A DNA stretch of 64,000 nucleotides, from positions 310,001-374,000 of the forward strand of contig JAEURJ010000009.1 of the NCBI GenBank assembly GCA_016789305.1, in the 5' to 3' direction. The position numbers were made by a program, and so were the translations under genes. Below the pieces are notes generated by a model. The model worked only from the letters and a program-made list of their open reading frames with translations, searched no databases and was not told the DNA's origin. Every line of letters starts with the position of its first letter. The stretch's first letter is position 1. The DNA comes from Anaerolineales bacterium. Lineage in GTDB: Bacteria > Chloroflexota > Anaerolineae > Anaerolineales > Villigracilaceae. Positions 1-9,305 of this stretch are shown in pieces.

Positions 1-62
1 CCTGGACGACCAAAATAAGGAATATCTTTTGAAATTAGCTTGATCGGAATGGAAACAAAAAT

Positions 63-1058
63 ATGAAACTGCAAAACGCAATCACCGATGTGTACGGCAT
101 TGAAGTGGGTCATGCGCAAAATGAAGAAGCCTTAACCGGCTGCACCGTCATTCTGTGCCGAAAAGGAGCGGTCGCCGGTGTGGATGTGCGCGGCGGCGCG
201 CCCGGTACTCGCGAGACCGATCTGCTGAATCCCATCAACCTCGTCGAGAAAGTTCATGCCATTGTTTTGGCGGGCGGCTCCGCATTTGGGTTGGATGCAG
301 CAAGCGGTGTGATGCATTATCTTGAAGAACATAAAATTGGATTCAACACCGGTGTGGCGAGAGTACCTATCGTCCCCTCTGCCATTTTGTATGACTTGAG
401 CCTCGGTCGCGCGGACGTTCGGCCTGATTCAGCGATGGGAGCACAAGCCGCCGCCCTGGCAACTTCGAACCGGCCTGCAGAAGGAAACGTCGGCGCAGGA
501 ACAGGCGCCTCCGTTGGCAAGATGTTCGGTGCCTCGCTGGCAATGAAGTCCGGGCTGGGCACCGCAAGCATGGACATCGGCGGAGGCGTGATCGTTGGTG
601 CCATCGTCGCAGTCAATGCGTTTGGCGATGTGATCGATCCAGAGAAAAATGAAATCATCGCTGGCCTGCGCTCCGGGAGAGTAGGTCCGCTGCGGATCGG
701 AAAGAAAGATGCGTTTGCAGATACACTGGAAATGATGAAGACGCCCGTTGGTCGCGGAGTCATGGGGCTTGCAAGCCGGGGCAATACCGTGATTGGAGCC
801 ATCGCAACCAACGCAAAGCTGACGAAAGCGCAGGCCACGAAAGTCGCTCAAATGGCGCACGATGGTTTCGCGCGAACAATAAGACCTGCCCACACGATGT
901 TGGATGGTGATGTGATCTTTGCATTATCGACCGGCACAAAAAAAGCGGATATTTCTGCCATTGGAGCATTCGCTGCCGAAGTGATGACACAGGCAATCAT
1001 CCGTGCCGTAAAAATGGCTGGTTCCGCCGGGGGATTACCCGGGTTGAACAAAACCTGA
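63..1058 (+). CDS. P1 family peptidase (DmpA/S58-like)
   Basis: 331-residue protein of the P1/DmpA (S58) N-terminal-nucleophile family, self-processing aminopeptidases or amidases. Seen: the N-terminal stretch ITDVYGIEVGHAQ, Gly-rich VRGGAPGTRETD, LAGGSAFGLDA and GNVGAGTGASVGK, all typical of the family. The segment GNTVIGAIATNA near residues 240-252 matches the processing region, and Thr about 242 is the likely new N-terminal nucleophile (inferred). There is no signal peptide, so it is probably cytoplasmic. The ATG is preceded by only a weak A-rich ribosome site. It is followed 60 bp later by a same-strand gene of unrelated type. Substrate cannot be told from sequence. Confidence 0.9.
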   Translation: MKLQNAITDVYGIEVGHAQNEEALTGCTVILCRKGAVAGVDVRGGAPGTRETDLLNPINLVEKVHAIVLAGGSAFGLDAASGVMHYLEEHKIGFNTGVARVPIVPSAILYDLSLGRADVRPDSAMGAQAAALATSNRPAEGNVGAGTGASVGKMFGASLAMKSGLGTASMDIGGGVIVGAIVAVNAFGDVIDPEKNEIIAGLRSGRVGPLRIGKKDAFADTLEMMKTPVGRGVMGLASRGNTVIGAIATNAKLTKAQATKVAQMAHDGFARTIRPAHTMLDGDVIFALSTGTKKADISAIGAFAAEVMTQAIIRAVKMAGSAGGLPGLNKT

Positions 1059-1117
1059 TTCTTGCAGGTACAATTGCCTGTATCAGCGGATTTCATTTTT
1101 CTTTTTTGTGAGGTTTC

Positions 1118-2260
1118 ATGGCGAGTCTAAATAGCGCAATCCAGCTCATTCGTGAAGGGCGAAAGGATGAAGCTCGACAAATCCTCGAACCATTATTGAA
1201 AACCGAACCTGCGAATATCCAGGCATGGTTTTGGTATGTGGAGGCCTGCCCCACGCCTGAAATGCGTATTCAAGTTCTGGAAGTATGCTTGAAAATAAAT
1301 CCGGGGAATTCGCAGGTAATGCAGGCACTACAAACGTTGCGCAATCAACGACCTGCACAAAGCTCCTATACGCCGCCTCCACCGAAACCTGAGATACCGG
1401 AACCCTCACAACCCTCTTCATTGTATTCAGGATGGTATGAAGAGGATGAATCAAAGCCTACTTCACCTTCATCCAATGAACCCGTTTTCGTGGACAGTGC
1501 GCCAACGTACTCTCAATTTGATTCATACACCCCCACTCAGGGACAAAAAACAGGGAAACAAAAAAATGCATGGGAAGTGGATACCGGTTCCTATGTCGAC
1601 AATTCCCTGCTTTCAAAACCCAAGCCTGCGGCCAAATCCTATGCATTTTACGATGTGTGGATGACAGTTCTTGCCAGTTTTGATATTGAATCTTACGAAA
1701 ACGTCCTCAACGATCCCGAAGCCGGAGCGGGCCGTGGCTTTGAATGGATTGCCTACACTGGCATCATCAGCGGCCTGCTTGCGCCGTTCTCTTTGCTCAG
1801 TAATCCGCAATTTGCAGAAATCAGGAACACGGCAGAATTCAACAACTTATTTGGAAACATGGGCATGACTGCTTTGATGGTAGTCATGTCCCTAGCACTT
1901 GCACTGCTTACTCCCCTTTTTAGCGTAATTGGATTGGCGATCAGCGCGGGGATTCAAAATTTTTTCGCACTCATGTTTGGAGGCAAAGGATATTACGGAC
2001 GCACAGTCTACGCCTTGGCAGCCTACCTTGCGCCAATGTCGATCTTGGTTGCAGCCCTGGGGATCATTCCTCTTGTAGGACAATGTGCAACCAGTTTACT
2101 TGGGCTGTACAACATCATTCTAAATGTCCGCGCCTTGCGTGCAGCTCATTCGATCTCCGTCTGGCAGGCGCTTGGGGTGATGTTCGCGCCAACCATTATT
2201 CTCATAATATTGGGATGCCTGCTGGTACTTGTAATTGGTTTACCGGGTCTTTCCAATTAA
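1118..2260 (+). CDS. TPR-like/YIP1-type membrane protein
   Basis: 380 residues. Residues 1-70 form a TPR-like helical repeat (EGRKDEARQILEPLLKTEPA, then CLKINPGNSQ). A Pro/Ser/Gln-rich linker follows to about 170. The C-terminal 180 residues hold about five hydrophobic segments in the arrangement of YIP1-domain proteins. The start ATG follows GTGAGGTTTC, a usable Shine-Dalgarno. Proteins with a soluble repeat domain joined to a YIP1-like membrane block are common hypothetical proteins in Chloroflexota; no enzymatic motif is seen and no function is assigned. A 16-bp terminator hairpin follows the stop directly. Confidence 0.75.
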   Translation: MASLNSAIQLIREGRKDEARQILEPLLKTEPANIQAWFWYVEACPTPEMRIQVLEVCLKINPGNSQVMQALQTLRNQRPAQSSYTPPPPKPEIPEPSQPSSLYSGWYEEDESKPTSPSSNEPVFVDSAPTYSQFDSYTPTQGQKTGKQKNAWEVDTGSYVDNSLLSKPKPAAKSYAFYDVWMTVLASFDIESYENVLNDPEAGAGRGFEWIAYTGIISGLLAPFSLLSNPQFAEIRNTAEFNNLFGNMGMTALMVVMSLALALLTPLFSVIGLAISAGIQNFFALMFGGKGYYGRTVYALAAYLAPMSILVAALGIIPLVGQCATSLLGLYNIILNVRALRAAHSISVWQALGVMFAPTIILIILGCLLVLVIGLPGLSN

Positions 2261-2263
2261 AAT

Positions 2264-2299
2264 AAAAAGAAGGGCTAGTTGATACTAGCCCTTCTTTTT
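2264..2299. terminator. Bidirectional intrinsic terminator
   Basis: Perfect 16-bp inverted repeat with loop TGAT and A/T tracts on both sides, between two convergent genes. It serves the membrane protein on the plus strand and the small protein on the minus strand. Confidence 0.93.
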
Positions 2300-2300
2300 A

Positions 2301-2522
2301 TTACATCTTCAAATACTCCAGCAGCTTGTATACCAACATCGCTGGCCAGAATATGGCCTTGAAGAATCCCACCACACCCATCCAAAACGTTGTGGCATGC
2401 GGAAGATAATAGACCAATGCACCAATGAAGCCAAGGCCGTAAACGGGTTGTGAAGCGGAAGCGTTGTAATTTCTTTTCCTCCCAAGATTATCCAGTTTGT
2501 TTGAATTTGTTTCTGTTGTCAT
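2301..2522 (-). CDS. Small membrane protein, unknown
   Basis: 73 residues if begun at the ATG at 2522, which has AGGAG eight bases upstream; an in-frame TTG two codons earlier is less likely. The first 30 residues are polar (Asn/Ser/Lys rich). Then follow two hydrophobic segments, GLGFIGALVYYLP and WMGVVGFFKAIFWPAMLVY, ending KLLEYLKM. I recognise no family. It is monocistronic, faces away from the ABC exporter and ends at the shared terminator. Confidence 0.65.
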   Translation of the reverse strand: MTTETNSNKLDNLGRKRNYNASASQPVYGLGFIGALVYYLPHATTFWMGVVGFFKAIFWPAMLVYKLLEYLKM

Positions 2523-2675
2523 TTTCAATTCTCCTTTTTCATCACAGAAACATACGTTATCCTCTTAAATAAGTTTTCATCAAATTGAAAACAGCAACTT
2601 CATAAAATCAAATTCCGTATACAATGTGATGTGAACAAATAAGTTCATTGACATTGCACAAAACGGGAGCGGTAA

Positions 2676-3620
2676 ATGAACGATGTATCAGCAATCGAAG
2701 TTTTGAATCTGCATAAATCTTTCGGGGGAAATCATGCGGTGCAGGGAGTCAGTTTCAACGTTACCCAAGGCGAGATATTTAGTCTGCTTGGTCCAAATGG
2801 AGCGGGGAAGACAACGACCATTTCCATGTTGTCCTGCCTGCTGCGGCCGGATGATGGCGATGCACGGATCATGGGACATTCCATCCGGTCCGATGCGATG
2901 GGAGTCAAATCCGTGCTCGGCGTGGTGCCGCAGGAGATCGCGTTGTACGAAGACCTGACCGCGCATGAGAATTTATCCTTTTGGGGAAAGATGTACGGCC
3001 TGCGCGGCACGGCGCTCAAAAAACGCGTGGACGAAGTATTGGAAGTGATCGGGCTGCTGGACCGTGCCAATGAAAGAGTAGGCAAGTATTCGGGTGGAAT
3101 GAAGCGGCGCGTCAACATCGGGGTGGCATTGCTGCACAAACCGAAAGTCATTTATATGGATGAACCCACGGTTGGGATCGATCCGCAATCACGGCGCAGC
3201 ATTCTTGACAGCGTCGTCGCGTTGAAGGACCAGGGCATGACCGTTCTTTACACAACGCATTACATGGAAGAGGCGCAGGAGCTTTCAAACCATGTTGCCA
3301 TCATGGATCACGGCATGATGATCGCCAGCGGCACACATGATGAATTGGTAAAACTGGTGGGCGGGCAAACGCGCATCGATCTGACCTTGCTGATGGATGA
3401 CGGAAAAGCTGTGGAAGCCTGGCGCAAGACCGATGGTGTCACGCATGTGACAACAGAAAATGGAACGATCACAGTTTTAGTGGAAGATAGCAATCTTGTC
3501 CTTCCTAAATTATTCGAAGCGGCGACAAAGCAATCGGCGCGCATCACATCCGTGGACATTCGCGAGCCAAACCTCGAAGCCGTGTTCCTGCATATGACGG
3601 GCCGTGCGCTGCGCGATTGA
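2676..3620 (+). CDS. ABC transporter ATP-binding protein (DrrA/CcmA type)
   Basis: 314-residue nucleotide-binding subunit of an ABC-2 exporter. Seen in order: Walker A GPNGAGKTT, signature YSGGMKRRVNIG, Walker B VIYMDEPTVGID, H-loop LYTTHYMEEA and a C-terminal extension of about 90 residues as in DrrA-type drug or lipid exporters. Start ATG follows CGGGAGCGGTAA, a good ribosome site. Nine bp separate it from the first permease gene, and the second permease follows, so the three form one operon. The substrate is not determined by sequence; drug or lipid export is the usual role. Confidence 0.95.
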   Translation: MNDVSAIEVLNLHKSFGGNHAVQGVSFNVTQGEIFSLLGPNGAGKTTTISMLSCLLRPDDGDARIMGHSIRSDAMGVKSVLGVVPQEIALYEDLTAHENLSFWGKMYGLRGTALKKRVDEVLEVIGLLDRANERVGKYSGGMKRRVNIGVALLHKPKVIYMDEPTVGIDPQSRRSILDSVVALKDQGMTVLYTTHYMEEAQELSNHVAIMDHGMMIASGTHDELVKLVGGQTRIDLTLLMDDGKAVEAWRKTDGVTHVTTENGTITVLVEDSNLVLPKLFEAATKQSARITSVDIREPNLEAVFLHMTGRALRD

Positions 3621-3629
3621 GGCAATGAA

Positions 3630-4937
3630 ATGAAAGCATTCGATATCGCAATCAAAGACATGATGCGTTCCTTTCGCAGCACATTTGCGGTCATTTTTAT
3701 GTTCGGCGTTCCCCTGCTGGTGACAGGCATGTTTTATTTTATGTTCGGCAACAGTTCGGAGAACGGCGGATTCAATTTACCGAAAACAAAAGTGATCATT
3801 GCGAATATGGATGAAGGCGGACCCAAGTTTCGGGTGAATCCAAAAAACATTCCCGGCGGACGCGAAGCCGATACGATGGGAGAACTGGTCGTCAGCATTT
3901 TGCAAAGCGATGAGCTGGTGGACTTAATAGAGATCTCGTTCGCGCCAAACCCTGAAACTGCGCGAGCCTCCGTTGACAGTCAACAAGCCCAGGTGGCGCT
4001 GATCATCCCGACGGATTTCTCCGAACAATTCGCAGACCTGGAGGAAGGCAAGGCAGTGATCGAGTTTTATCAGGACCCGACTCTGACTCTCGGTCCGGCC
4101 GTAATGCGTTCGATCCTTAATCGTTTTATGAATGGAATGTCCGGGGTCAAGATCGCGGTGAATGTATTCACCGACGAGGCCGACACTTCCGAATATGCAA
4201 TGACCGGGCTGGTCGTTCAACAATATCTCGATGAATCTCTTGCGCTCAGCGAGGATGTGGAAGAGGAACTGTTGGATGTACGAGCGCCCGCCAACGCGCC
4301 GCAAAGTGAAGAGGAACAAAGCGCCAATCTTTTATTGACCATCATCGGCCCGATCATGGCCGGAATGATGATCTTCTATGCGTTCTACACCGGTGCCTCC
4401 ACCGCACAGAGCATTTTGCGGGAGGAGGAGGAACGCACGCTGCCGCGATTGTTCACCACACCCACATCCCAAGCCACGATCTTGACCGGCAAATTTCTAT
4501 CTGTGTTCATGACTGTGTCTGTTCAAGTGGTCGTACTGTTGATCGCTGCTCGATTGATCTTTGGAATTGCATGGGGCGATCCGTTCTCAGTTGTTTTGGC
4601 AGCATTAGGAATCATCTTAAGCGCATCAACGTTCGGCATCTTTGTCAACTCGATGTTGTCCAGCACAAAACAAGCCGGGGTACTGTTCGGCGGTGTATTG
4701 ACCGTAACCGGCATGATGGGCATGATCAAAATCTTCGCGATGAATTCCGCGATTGCGCATCAAATGGGCGATACCATCTCCCTACTGGTGCCGCAGGGCT
4801 GGGCCATCCGCGGGCTGATGCAGTCGATGAACGGCGAGGCATTGAGCGGCGTGGCACTCTCGTTTTTAGCATCGCTGATCTGGAGCGCCACATTCTTCGT
4901 CATCGGCGTGATGCGTTTCAATCGGCGTTATGTGTAG
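3630..4937 (+). CDS. ABC-2 type permease, subunit 1
   Basis: 435 residues. One membrane segment near residues 17-39, a large extracytoplasmic domain (about 40-230) and five or six membrane segments in the C-terminal half (from LLLTIIGPIMAGMMIFYAF). This is the ABC2_membrane_3 layout used by exporters with DrrA-type ATPases. The loop after the first C-terminal segment has the coupling-helix-like EEEERTLPRLFTTP. It lies 9 bp after the ATPase and 9 bp before a second permease with the same architecture, suggesting a heterodimeric membrane part. Confidence 0.9.
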   Translation: MKAFDIAIKDMMRSFRSTFAVIFMFGVPLLVTGMFYFMFGNSSENGGFNLPKTKVIIANMDEGGPKFRVNPKNIPGGREADTMGELVVSILQSDELVDLIEISFAPNPETARASVDSQQAQVALIIPTDFSEQFADLEEGKAVIEFYQDPTLTLGPAVMRSILNRFMNGMSGVKIAVNVFTDEADTSEYAMTGLVVQQYLDESLALSEDVEEELLDVRAPANAPQSEEEQSANLLLTIIGPIMAGMMIFYAFYTGASTAQSILREEEERTLPRLFTTPTSQATILTGKFLSVFMTVSVQVVVLLIAARLIFGIAWGDPFSVVLAALGIILSASTFGIFVNSMLSSTKQAGVLFGGVLTVTGMMGMIKIFAMNSAIAHQMGDTISLLVPQGWAIRGLMQSMNGEALSGVALSFLASLIWSATFFVIGVMRFNRRYV

Positions 4938-4946
4938 GAGCGGGAT

Positions 4947-6146
4947 ATGATCCGAATTTTAGATATTGCCTTCAAAGATCTGTTGCAACTCTCGCGTGAC
5001 TTCAAGACGTTCATGTTCCTGCTGATCATGCCGATCCTGTTTACATTCCTCTTCGGGTTTGCATTCGGCGGCTTCGACAGCAGCGCCTCGGACTCGCGAT
5101 TGCCTGTGGGCTACATCTCGCAGGATGACAACTGGGTGACGGATTCTTTGCATGATCTGTTGAGCAAGTCCGAAGTGATTCGCCTGGATGAAAATCTCTT
5201 TCGCTCCCCCGCTGACCTTGAGAAGCTCGTCGCCGATGGAGAGTTGGCCGCTGCGATCATCGTCCCGGATGGATATGGAAAATCCGTCCTGAAAGACAGA
5301 ACTGCCCGGTTGACAGTGATCGCCGATACGGGCACGCAGGCCTGGGTCACGATCGAAGCGGACCTTCTAACAATTACCGGCCGACTGCATGATGCGGTCC
5401 GCACTGCCACCATCATCGACGAAATCGATTCAGAAAGAATGCCGTTCAAGTACGCATTCAAACAAACTCTTGCCGCGTGGGATGAACCGCCGATCTCGAT
5501 CAAAGAAACAAAAAGCGCGGCAATTGAAAAAGCGGACAGCAACAGTTCCGCGTTGGCACACACTGCGCCCGGCATGATGCTTCAATTTGCGATTGCAGGC
5601 TTGTTGACCGCTGCGCAGGTGATCGTCACGGAACGCAAGTCGCGCACGTTACAAAGATTATTAACCACCGCCACGCGCCGGGTCGATGTGGTGCTCGGAC
5701 ATTTCCTTGCGATCTTTCTATTGATCTTCACGCAATTCACCATCCTGATCACATTCGGTCAATTCGCTTTGGGGGTGGATTATCTGCGCGTGCCCGCCGC
5801 AACGTTGCTGGTGGCATTCACCGCGGCATTATGCATCTCGGCGTTGGGGTTGTTGATCGGCATCCTTGCAAAAAGCGAGGAGCAAGCGATCACTTTTTCA
5901 CTGGTGCCGATGTTCGTCTTCGCCGGGCTGGGCGGCGCATGGGTGCCGCTTGAATTTACCGGCAAGACCTTTCAAACCATCGGGCATGTTTCACCGGTGG
6001 CCTGGGGCATGGATGGATTCGAAAATATCGTCGCGCGCGGGTTGGGATTTGAATCAGTGCTGCTGCCGGCTGCGGCGCTGATTGGGTATGCGATCTTATT
6101 TTTCGTACTTGCAGCATGGAGACTATACGTCTCCCAGGAAAAGTAA
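4947..6146 (+). CDS. ABC-2 type permease, subunit 2
   Basis: 399 residues with the same plan as its upstream neighbour: N-terminal segment FMFLLIMPILFTFLFGFAF, an extracytoplasmic domain to about 205, then five or six membrane segments beginning MMLQFAIAGLLTAAQVIV. The cytoplasmic loop ERKSRTLQRLLTTATRR parallels the EEEERTLPRLFTTP loop of subunit 1. Ribosome site GGAGCGGGAT precedes the ATG. It is the last gene of the exporter operon and converges on the hydrolase gene with 35 bp between them. Confidence 0.9.
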   Translation: MIRILDIAFKDLLQLSRDFKTFMFLLIMPILFTFLFGFAFGGFDSSASDSRLPVGYISQDDNWVTDSLHDLLSKSEVIRLDENLFRSPADLEKLVADGELAAAIIVPDGYGKSVLKDRTARLTVIADTGTQAWVTIEADLLTITGRLHDAVRTATIIDEIDSERMPFKYAFKQTLAAWDEPPISIKETKSAAIEKADSNSSALAHTAPGMMLQFAIAGLLTAAQVIVTERKSRTLQRLLTTATRRVDVVLGHFLAIFLLIFTQFTILITFGQFALGVDYLRVPAATLLVAFTAALCISALGLLIGILAKSEEQAITFSLVPMFVFAGLGGAWVPLEFTGKTFQTIGHVSPVAWGMDGFENIVARGLGFESVLLPAAALIGYAILFFVLAAWRLYVSQEK

Positions 6147-6181
6147 CAGTATTTCCTAAAATCGAATTTTGTCAGCCTGCT

Positions 6182-6988
6182 TCAAGGCAAAACTTTTCCT
6201 AGAAATGTAAGGATGGCTTCGTTGAATTGCTCCGGCATCTGCAATGGGGCAAAGTGACTCACATCCGGCAAAAAGACAAATTCCGCATTGGGAATGCTGC
6301 GGGCAAGATATTCGGCGTGTTCGCGTTTGATGAATTCATCATGTTCGCTGTGGACGATCACAACCGGCACATGGATCCGCTCCAGATCACTCACAGAATA
6401 ATTGGGTTGTGTCCTCTGCATGAGTCCCACCGCTTCGGAAAATGCTTCGAATTGGTCCGGCGTGGAGGATAGCCCGGCGTAATCCTTCATGTGACGATTG
6501 ATGCAGCACTGAATGGTCGGGGTCATTTTAAATTCCCTGGTGCCGCTCGGGTCCATGTTGCAGGCAAAGAAAAAAACACCTGCCACCCGTGAGGGAATTT
6601 CCGCAGCAAGGATCAAGGCAATGCACGCGCCATCACTCCAACCCACCAAACCCGCATTTTCAATTTTCAAGGCATCCATCACCGCGACAACATCCGACGC
6701 CATCAGCTCATAGCTGTATGGACGCGCATCACGCGTGCTGTGACCATGTCCGCGGCTGTCGATCACAACGGCGCGAAAGCCGCTCTTCACCAATGCAGGG
6801 ACTTGATATCCCCAATTGCCGCCATGTCCAAGGCCGCCATGCAGCAATATAACCGCCGGGCCAGACCCGTATGCTGCGTACCAGATTCGGGCACCGTCAT
6901 GTTCGACGCAGCCTTTATCCTTCGTGAATGGTAAAGGCGCAGCGCCATCCGCTTCAAACTTACTGAGGTCTGCATCATACATCTTCAT
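6182..6988 (-). CDS. Alpha/beta hydrolase
   Basis: 268-residue alpha/beta-fold hydrolase. Seen: oxyanion-hole segment LLHGGLGHGG, nucleophile elbow GWSDGA (Gly-x-Ser-x-Gly), acid in VVIVHSEHDEF and catalytic His in LPDVSHFAP. There is no signal peptide, so it is cytoplasmic. The frame is open 21 codons further upstream, but I chose the ATG at 6988 because GAGGAG lies a few bases before it. Family members hydrolyse esters, lactones or epoxides; the substrate cannot be read from sequence. Monocistronic. Confidence 0.92.
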   Translation of the reverse strand: MKMYDADLSKFEADGAAPLPFTKDKGCVEHDGARIWYAAYGSGPAVILLHGGLGHGGNWGYQVPALVKSGFRAVVIDSRGHGHSTRDARPYSYELMASDVVAVMDALKIENAGLVGWSDGACIALILAAEIPSRVAGVFFFACNMDPSGTREFKMTPTIQCCINRHMKDYAGLSSTPDQFEAFSEAVGLMQRTQPNYSVSDLERIHVPVVIVHSEHDEFIKREHAEYLARSIPNAEFVFLPDVSHFAPLQMPEQFNEAILTFLGKVLP

Positions 6989-7110
6989 TTTGATCTCCTC
7001 GTTTAATATTAAGAATTTCGCTTGCTCACGGCGTGGTGAATATGAAATCATTCTTATTTTAGAACATAATTTCTGTTTGTCAACTTGGAATATTTAAGAA
7101 GAGAAATCAA

Positions 7111-7148
7111 AAAAGGCGATGGAAGTCATTAGACTTCCATCGCCTTTT
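7111..7148. terminator. Bidirectional intrinsic terminator
   Basis: Perfect 17-bp inverted repeat (arm starts AAAAGGCGATGG, loop ATTA) flanked by A and T tracts. It ends the minus-strand lipoprotein transcript. Confidence 0.92.
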
Positions 7149-7172
7149 GATCGTCCTATTGCGATTTACAAA

Positions 7173-7727
7173 TTAGGGAGGAGTAGGTGTAGGCGGCACG
7201 GGAGTCTTTGTGGGAGGGGCCGGCGGATAGATCACCTGCAGGGAATTAAGGTCCATGCTGGGATCCAGTTTGATATCGAAGTCCTGCACCCAGCAAGGGT
7301 CATTATAGAGCGGGTTGTTAATGATGATCCAACCTTTGATGCTTCCACGGCCGATCACCTCAACTACCTGCCCTTTGCTTAAAGCACTGACCACTTCATA
7401 TTTGGCTCCAGGGCCGATCCAACATAAAGTTGAATTTACAATTTCTGGGCCCTGCACTGTTGTCGGCGATGGCTCGGGGGTGTTGGAAGCAGAAGAAGTG
7501 GCTTCCGGTGTTGCCGTGACAACGATCACGACAGGCTCAGACTGGGGCTGGCTGTTTTGCTGGGAAAGCGCCAGCGCAGTTTGCGTTTGTTGAATGGCCA
7601 ATGCTTGAAACGCGACCGTCAATTCAAGGTTTGGCGATTCAGCTGCGGAGTCAACATTAATATTGCATCCGGCGGTAAAAAAGACGATCAGCATGCCAAA
7701 GGTCAGGATCGGGTTCTTCTTTTTCAT
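7173..7727 (-). CDS. Lipoprotein with SH3-like domain
   Basis: 184 residues. N-terminal Lys-rich signal and hydrophobic core end in a lipobox-like FFTAGC, so it is probably a lipoprotein exported to the outer face. A polar linker with a TPEATSSASNTPEPSPTT stretch follows. The central domain, CWIGPGAKYEVVSALSKGQ then VEVIGRGSIKGWIIIN, is the pattern of bacterial SH3 (SH3b) domains. The C-terminus is a Pro/Thr tail. Ribosome site GGAGAG precedes the ATG. Possible cell-envelope binding role (inferred). Confidence 0.8.
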   Translation of the reverse strand: MKKKNPILTFGMLIVFFTAGCNINVDSAAESPNLELTVAFQALAIQQTQTALALSQQNSQPQSEPVVIVVTATPEATSSASNTPEPSPTTVQGPEIVNSTLCWIGPGAKYEVVSALSKGQVVEVIGRGSIKGWIIINNPLYNDPCWVQDFDIKLDPSMDLNSLQVIYPPAPPTKTPVPPTPTPP

Positions 7728-7835
7728 AAAAACTCTCCAAATAAAAATGTGAAATTAATAAACCTTTATTGCCAACTTCCAAAACAAGTTCTATTTTTGA
7801 AGCTTGCCGATTTCCCCTGCCGTGAAAATAAAGAT

Positions 7836-7864
7836 GCCGTACGGGACTGCCATCACCATACGGC
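7836..7864 (-). terminator. Intrinsic terminator after SRPBCC gene
   Basis: On the minus strand the arms GCCGTATGG and CCGTACGGC (one wobble) are followed by ATCTTTATTTTC. It lies about 80 bp past the stop of the gene ending at 7942. Confidence 0.65.
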
Positions 7865-7941
7865 CTTGTTATTTTACCTCACACCTTCTCGATCAGCCAT
7901 ACAAAGAACTTCTTTGAGGCTGACCCAGTCAAATTAATACC

Positions 7942-8400
7942 TTATCCCACTTTTTCCACCAGCCTCTTTAGTACTTCCAGTGTGACATTCCAATAAAAAG
8001 TCAGATGCTTATAAATGGATTCTGTTGGGAAATTGCGCACCGTTAATGCGAGGGCTGTTTGATTCTCCACAGGGGTTAATTTAAATTCAATGATCGAATA
8101 GCTTTCAGGTACGTCAGGCAGCCTTGAAAGCGAACTCAAATGGCTATACTGGAGAATCCTTTCGGGTTCAAACTGCAAAACCTGGCCCGTATTCTCAAAA
8201 TCCTTTCCGTTCATATTCCCACGGATCGACATCGGGCTTCCAACTTTCCAGTCTGTGATGATCTCGATTTCCACGTCCGTCAACATCCATTTTTTCATTA
8301 AGTCCGGCGTCGTCAACACATGCCACACCTGGGCAGTTGACGCGTTGATCGTGACCGTCTTGTTCATGGTCCTGCCGCTTGAAAAAAATGCTTCAGTCAT
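7942..8400 (-). CDS. SRPBCC/AHSA1-like protein
   Basis: 152 residues of the START/SRPBCC (activator of Hsp90 ATPase 1-like) fold. Typical segments are TVTINASTAQVWHVLTTPD at the first strand, VGSPMSIRGNMNGKDF in the middle and a C-terminal helix beginning NVTLEVLKRLVE. These proteins bind small hydrophobic ligands in a central cavity; none can be named here. Translation may begin at the ATG at 8400 or at an internal ATG at 8367 that fits the family N-terminus better. Single gene, cytoplasmic. Confidence 0.85.
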   Translation of the reverse strand: MTEAFFSSGRTMNKTVTINASTAQVWHVLTTPDLMKKWMLTDVEIEIITDWKVGSPMSIRGNMNGKDFENTGQVLQFEPERILQYSHLSSLSRLPDVPESYSIIEFKLTPVENQTALALTVRNFPTESIYKHLTFYWNVTLEVLKRLVEKVG

Positions 8401-8449
8401 GTCTTTCTACTTTCAAGGAAATAATCAATTTAATTTGAAAACTCGTTCA

Positions 8450-9004
8450 CTAAGGTGATATACGCTTGGACATTAAAATGTCCGGCTTGCCGATCCCATT
8501 GGCATCCGGCATGACGCCGGTGATTGTATAACCCATCTTTTGATAGAACTCAAAGGGATGTCCCTTCAGGTTTTTGATCTCTTTGATCTTCTTCCAGGGT
8601 TCCTGATAAAGATCGACATTAGACAGGGAAGTACTGCCATCTTCATCGTCCGAGCCGAGCGTGACCGTGAGTGCACCACGGGAGCGAACCTGTTCTTCAA
8701 AATCCAAAACCAATGCGCGGCCAATCCCATTCCCTTGCAAGCCCGGTCTTACCGCCAACGGATGCAATTCCCATACGTGACCATCATATTGCGGGATGCC
8801 GCCGATCCAACCCGCTGCGTTCCATTCCGCATCCAGAGCCACACGCAGGATGCGATCCGAGGAAAGCATCTCATGCACTTCATTCAAGCCATCCTGCAAG
8901 GTTGGCCAGGCTTCGGGCCAGTGGACTTTAAATGCATCCACAAGGATTTGCGCGGCCTGCTGAATCAGGGCCTCTTGTTCGAGGTTAAGGGAAATAATTT
9001 TCAT
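8450..9004 (-). CDS. GNAT family N-acetyltransferase
   Basis: 184 residues with the GNAT fold. Acetyl-CoA binding motif A is visible as LHPLAVRPGLQGNGIGRAL (Gln/Gly-x-x-Gly-Ile-Gly), followed by LTVTLGSDDEDGSTSLS and a C-terminal YQKMGYTITG strand typical of these enzymes. Ribosome site AAAGGATGG is just upstream of the ATG. The acceptor substrate is not predictable. Single gene. Confidence 0.9.
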   Translation of the reverse strand: MKIISLNLEQEALIQQAAQILVDAFKVHWPEAWPTLQDGLNEVHEMLSSDRILRVALDAEWNAAGWIGGIPQYDGHVWELHPLAVRPGLQGNGIGRALVLDFEEQVRSRGALTVTLGSDDEDGSTSLSNVDLYQEPWKKIKEIKNLKGHPFEFYQKMGYTITGVMPDANGIGKPDILMSKRISP

Positions 9005-9305
9005 TTACCATCCTTTCTCGCCAGGTTGATTTAACTTGCGGGCAGAAAGAAATTCCCTACATTATAAATCCTTGCATTCCCCACGATGAATAAAAAAACA
9101 GCCTTGGGGGAAGTCCTAGTTGTGCGACTGGCTTTTCACTCATAGCGTTCTCCCCCGACCTGACTCTGTGCCTGCTGCACGGTGCAGGCAAACAGAATGT
9201 AATATGGCATGGTTTACGTCTGCTTATGTGGAGTTGCACGAATGAAGGAGAAGGGTGGGTTATTTGCGAGGCTCCTTTTCTTATTTTCCCTTGCTGCCTT
9301 GAAAA
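9005..9305. other. Intergenic, no gene supported
   Basis: About 300 bp. Contains a hairpin at 9165-9196 (arms TGCCTGC and GCAGGCA) and a C-rich/G-rich pair near 9080-9115. A 28-codon minus-strand frame beginning MSEKPVAQ has a G-rich ribosome site but no other support. I see no convincing gene or known RNA family. Confidence 0.4.

Noticed and set aside
9057..9239. 60-codon minus-strand frame
   Set aside because: No hydrophobic, domain or compositional support; only an internal ATG has a ribosome site, giving 28 codons.
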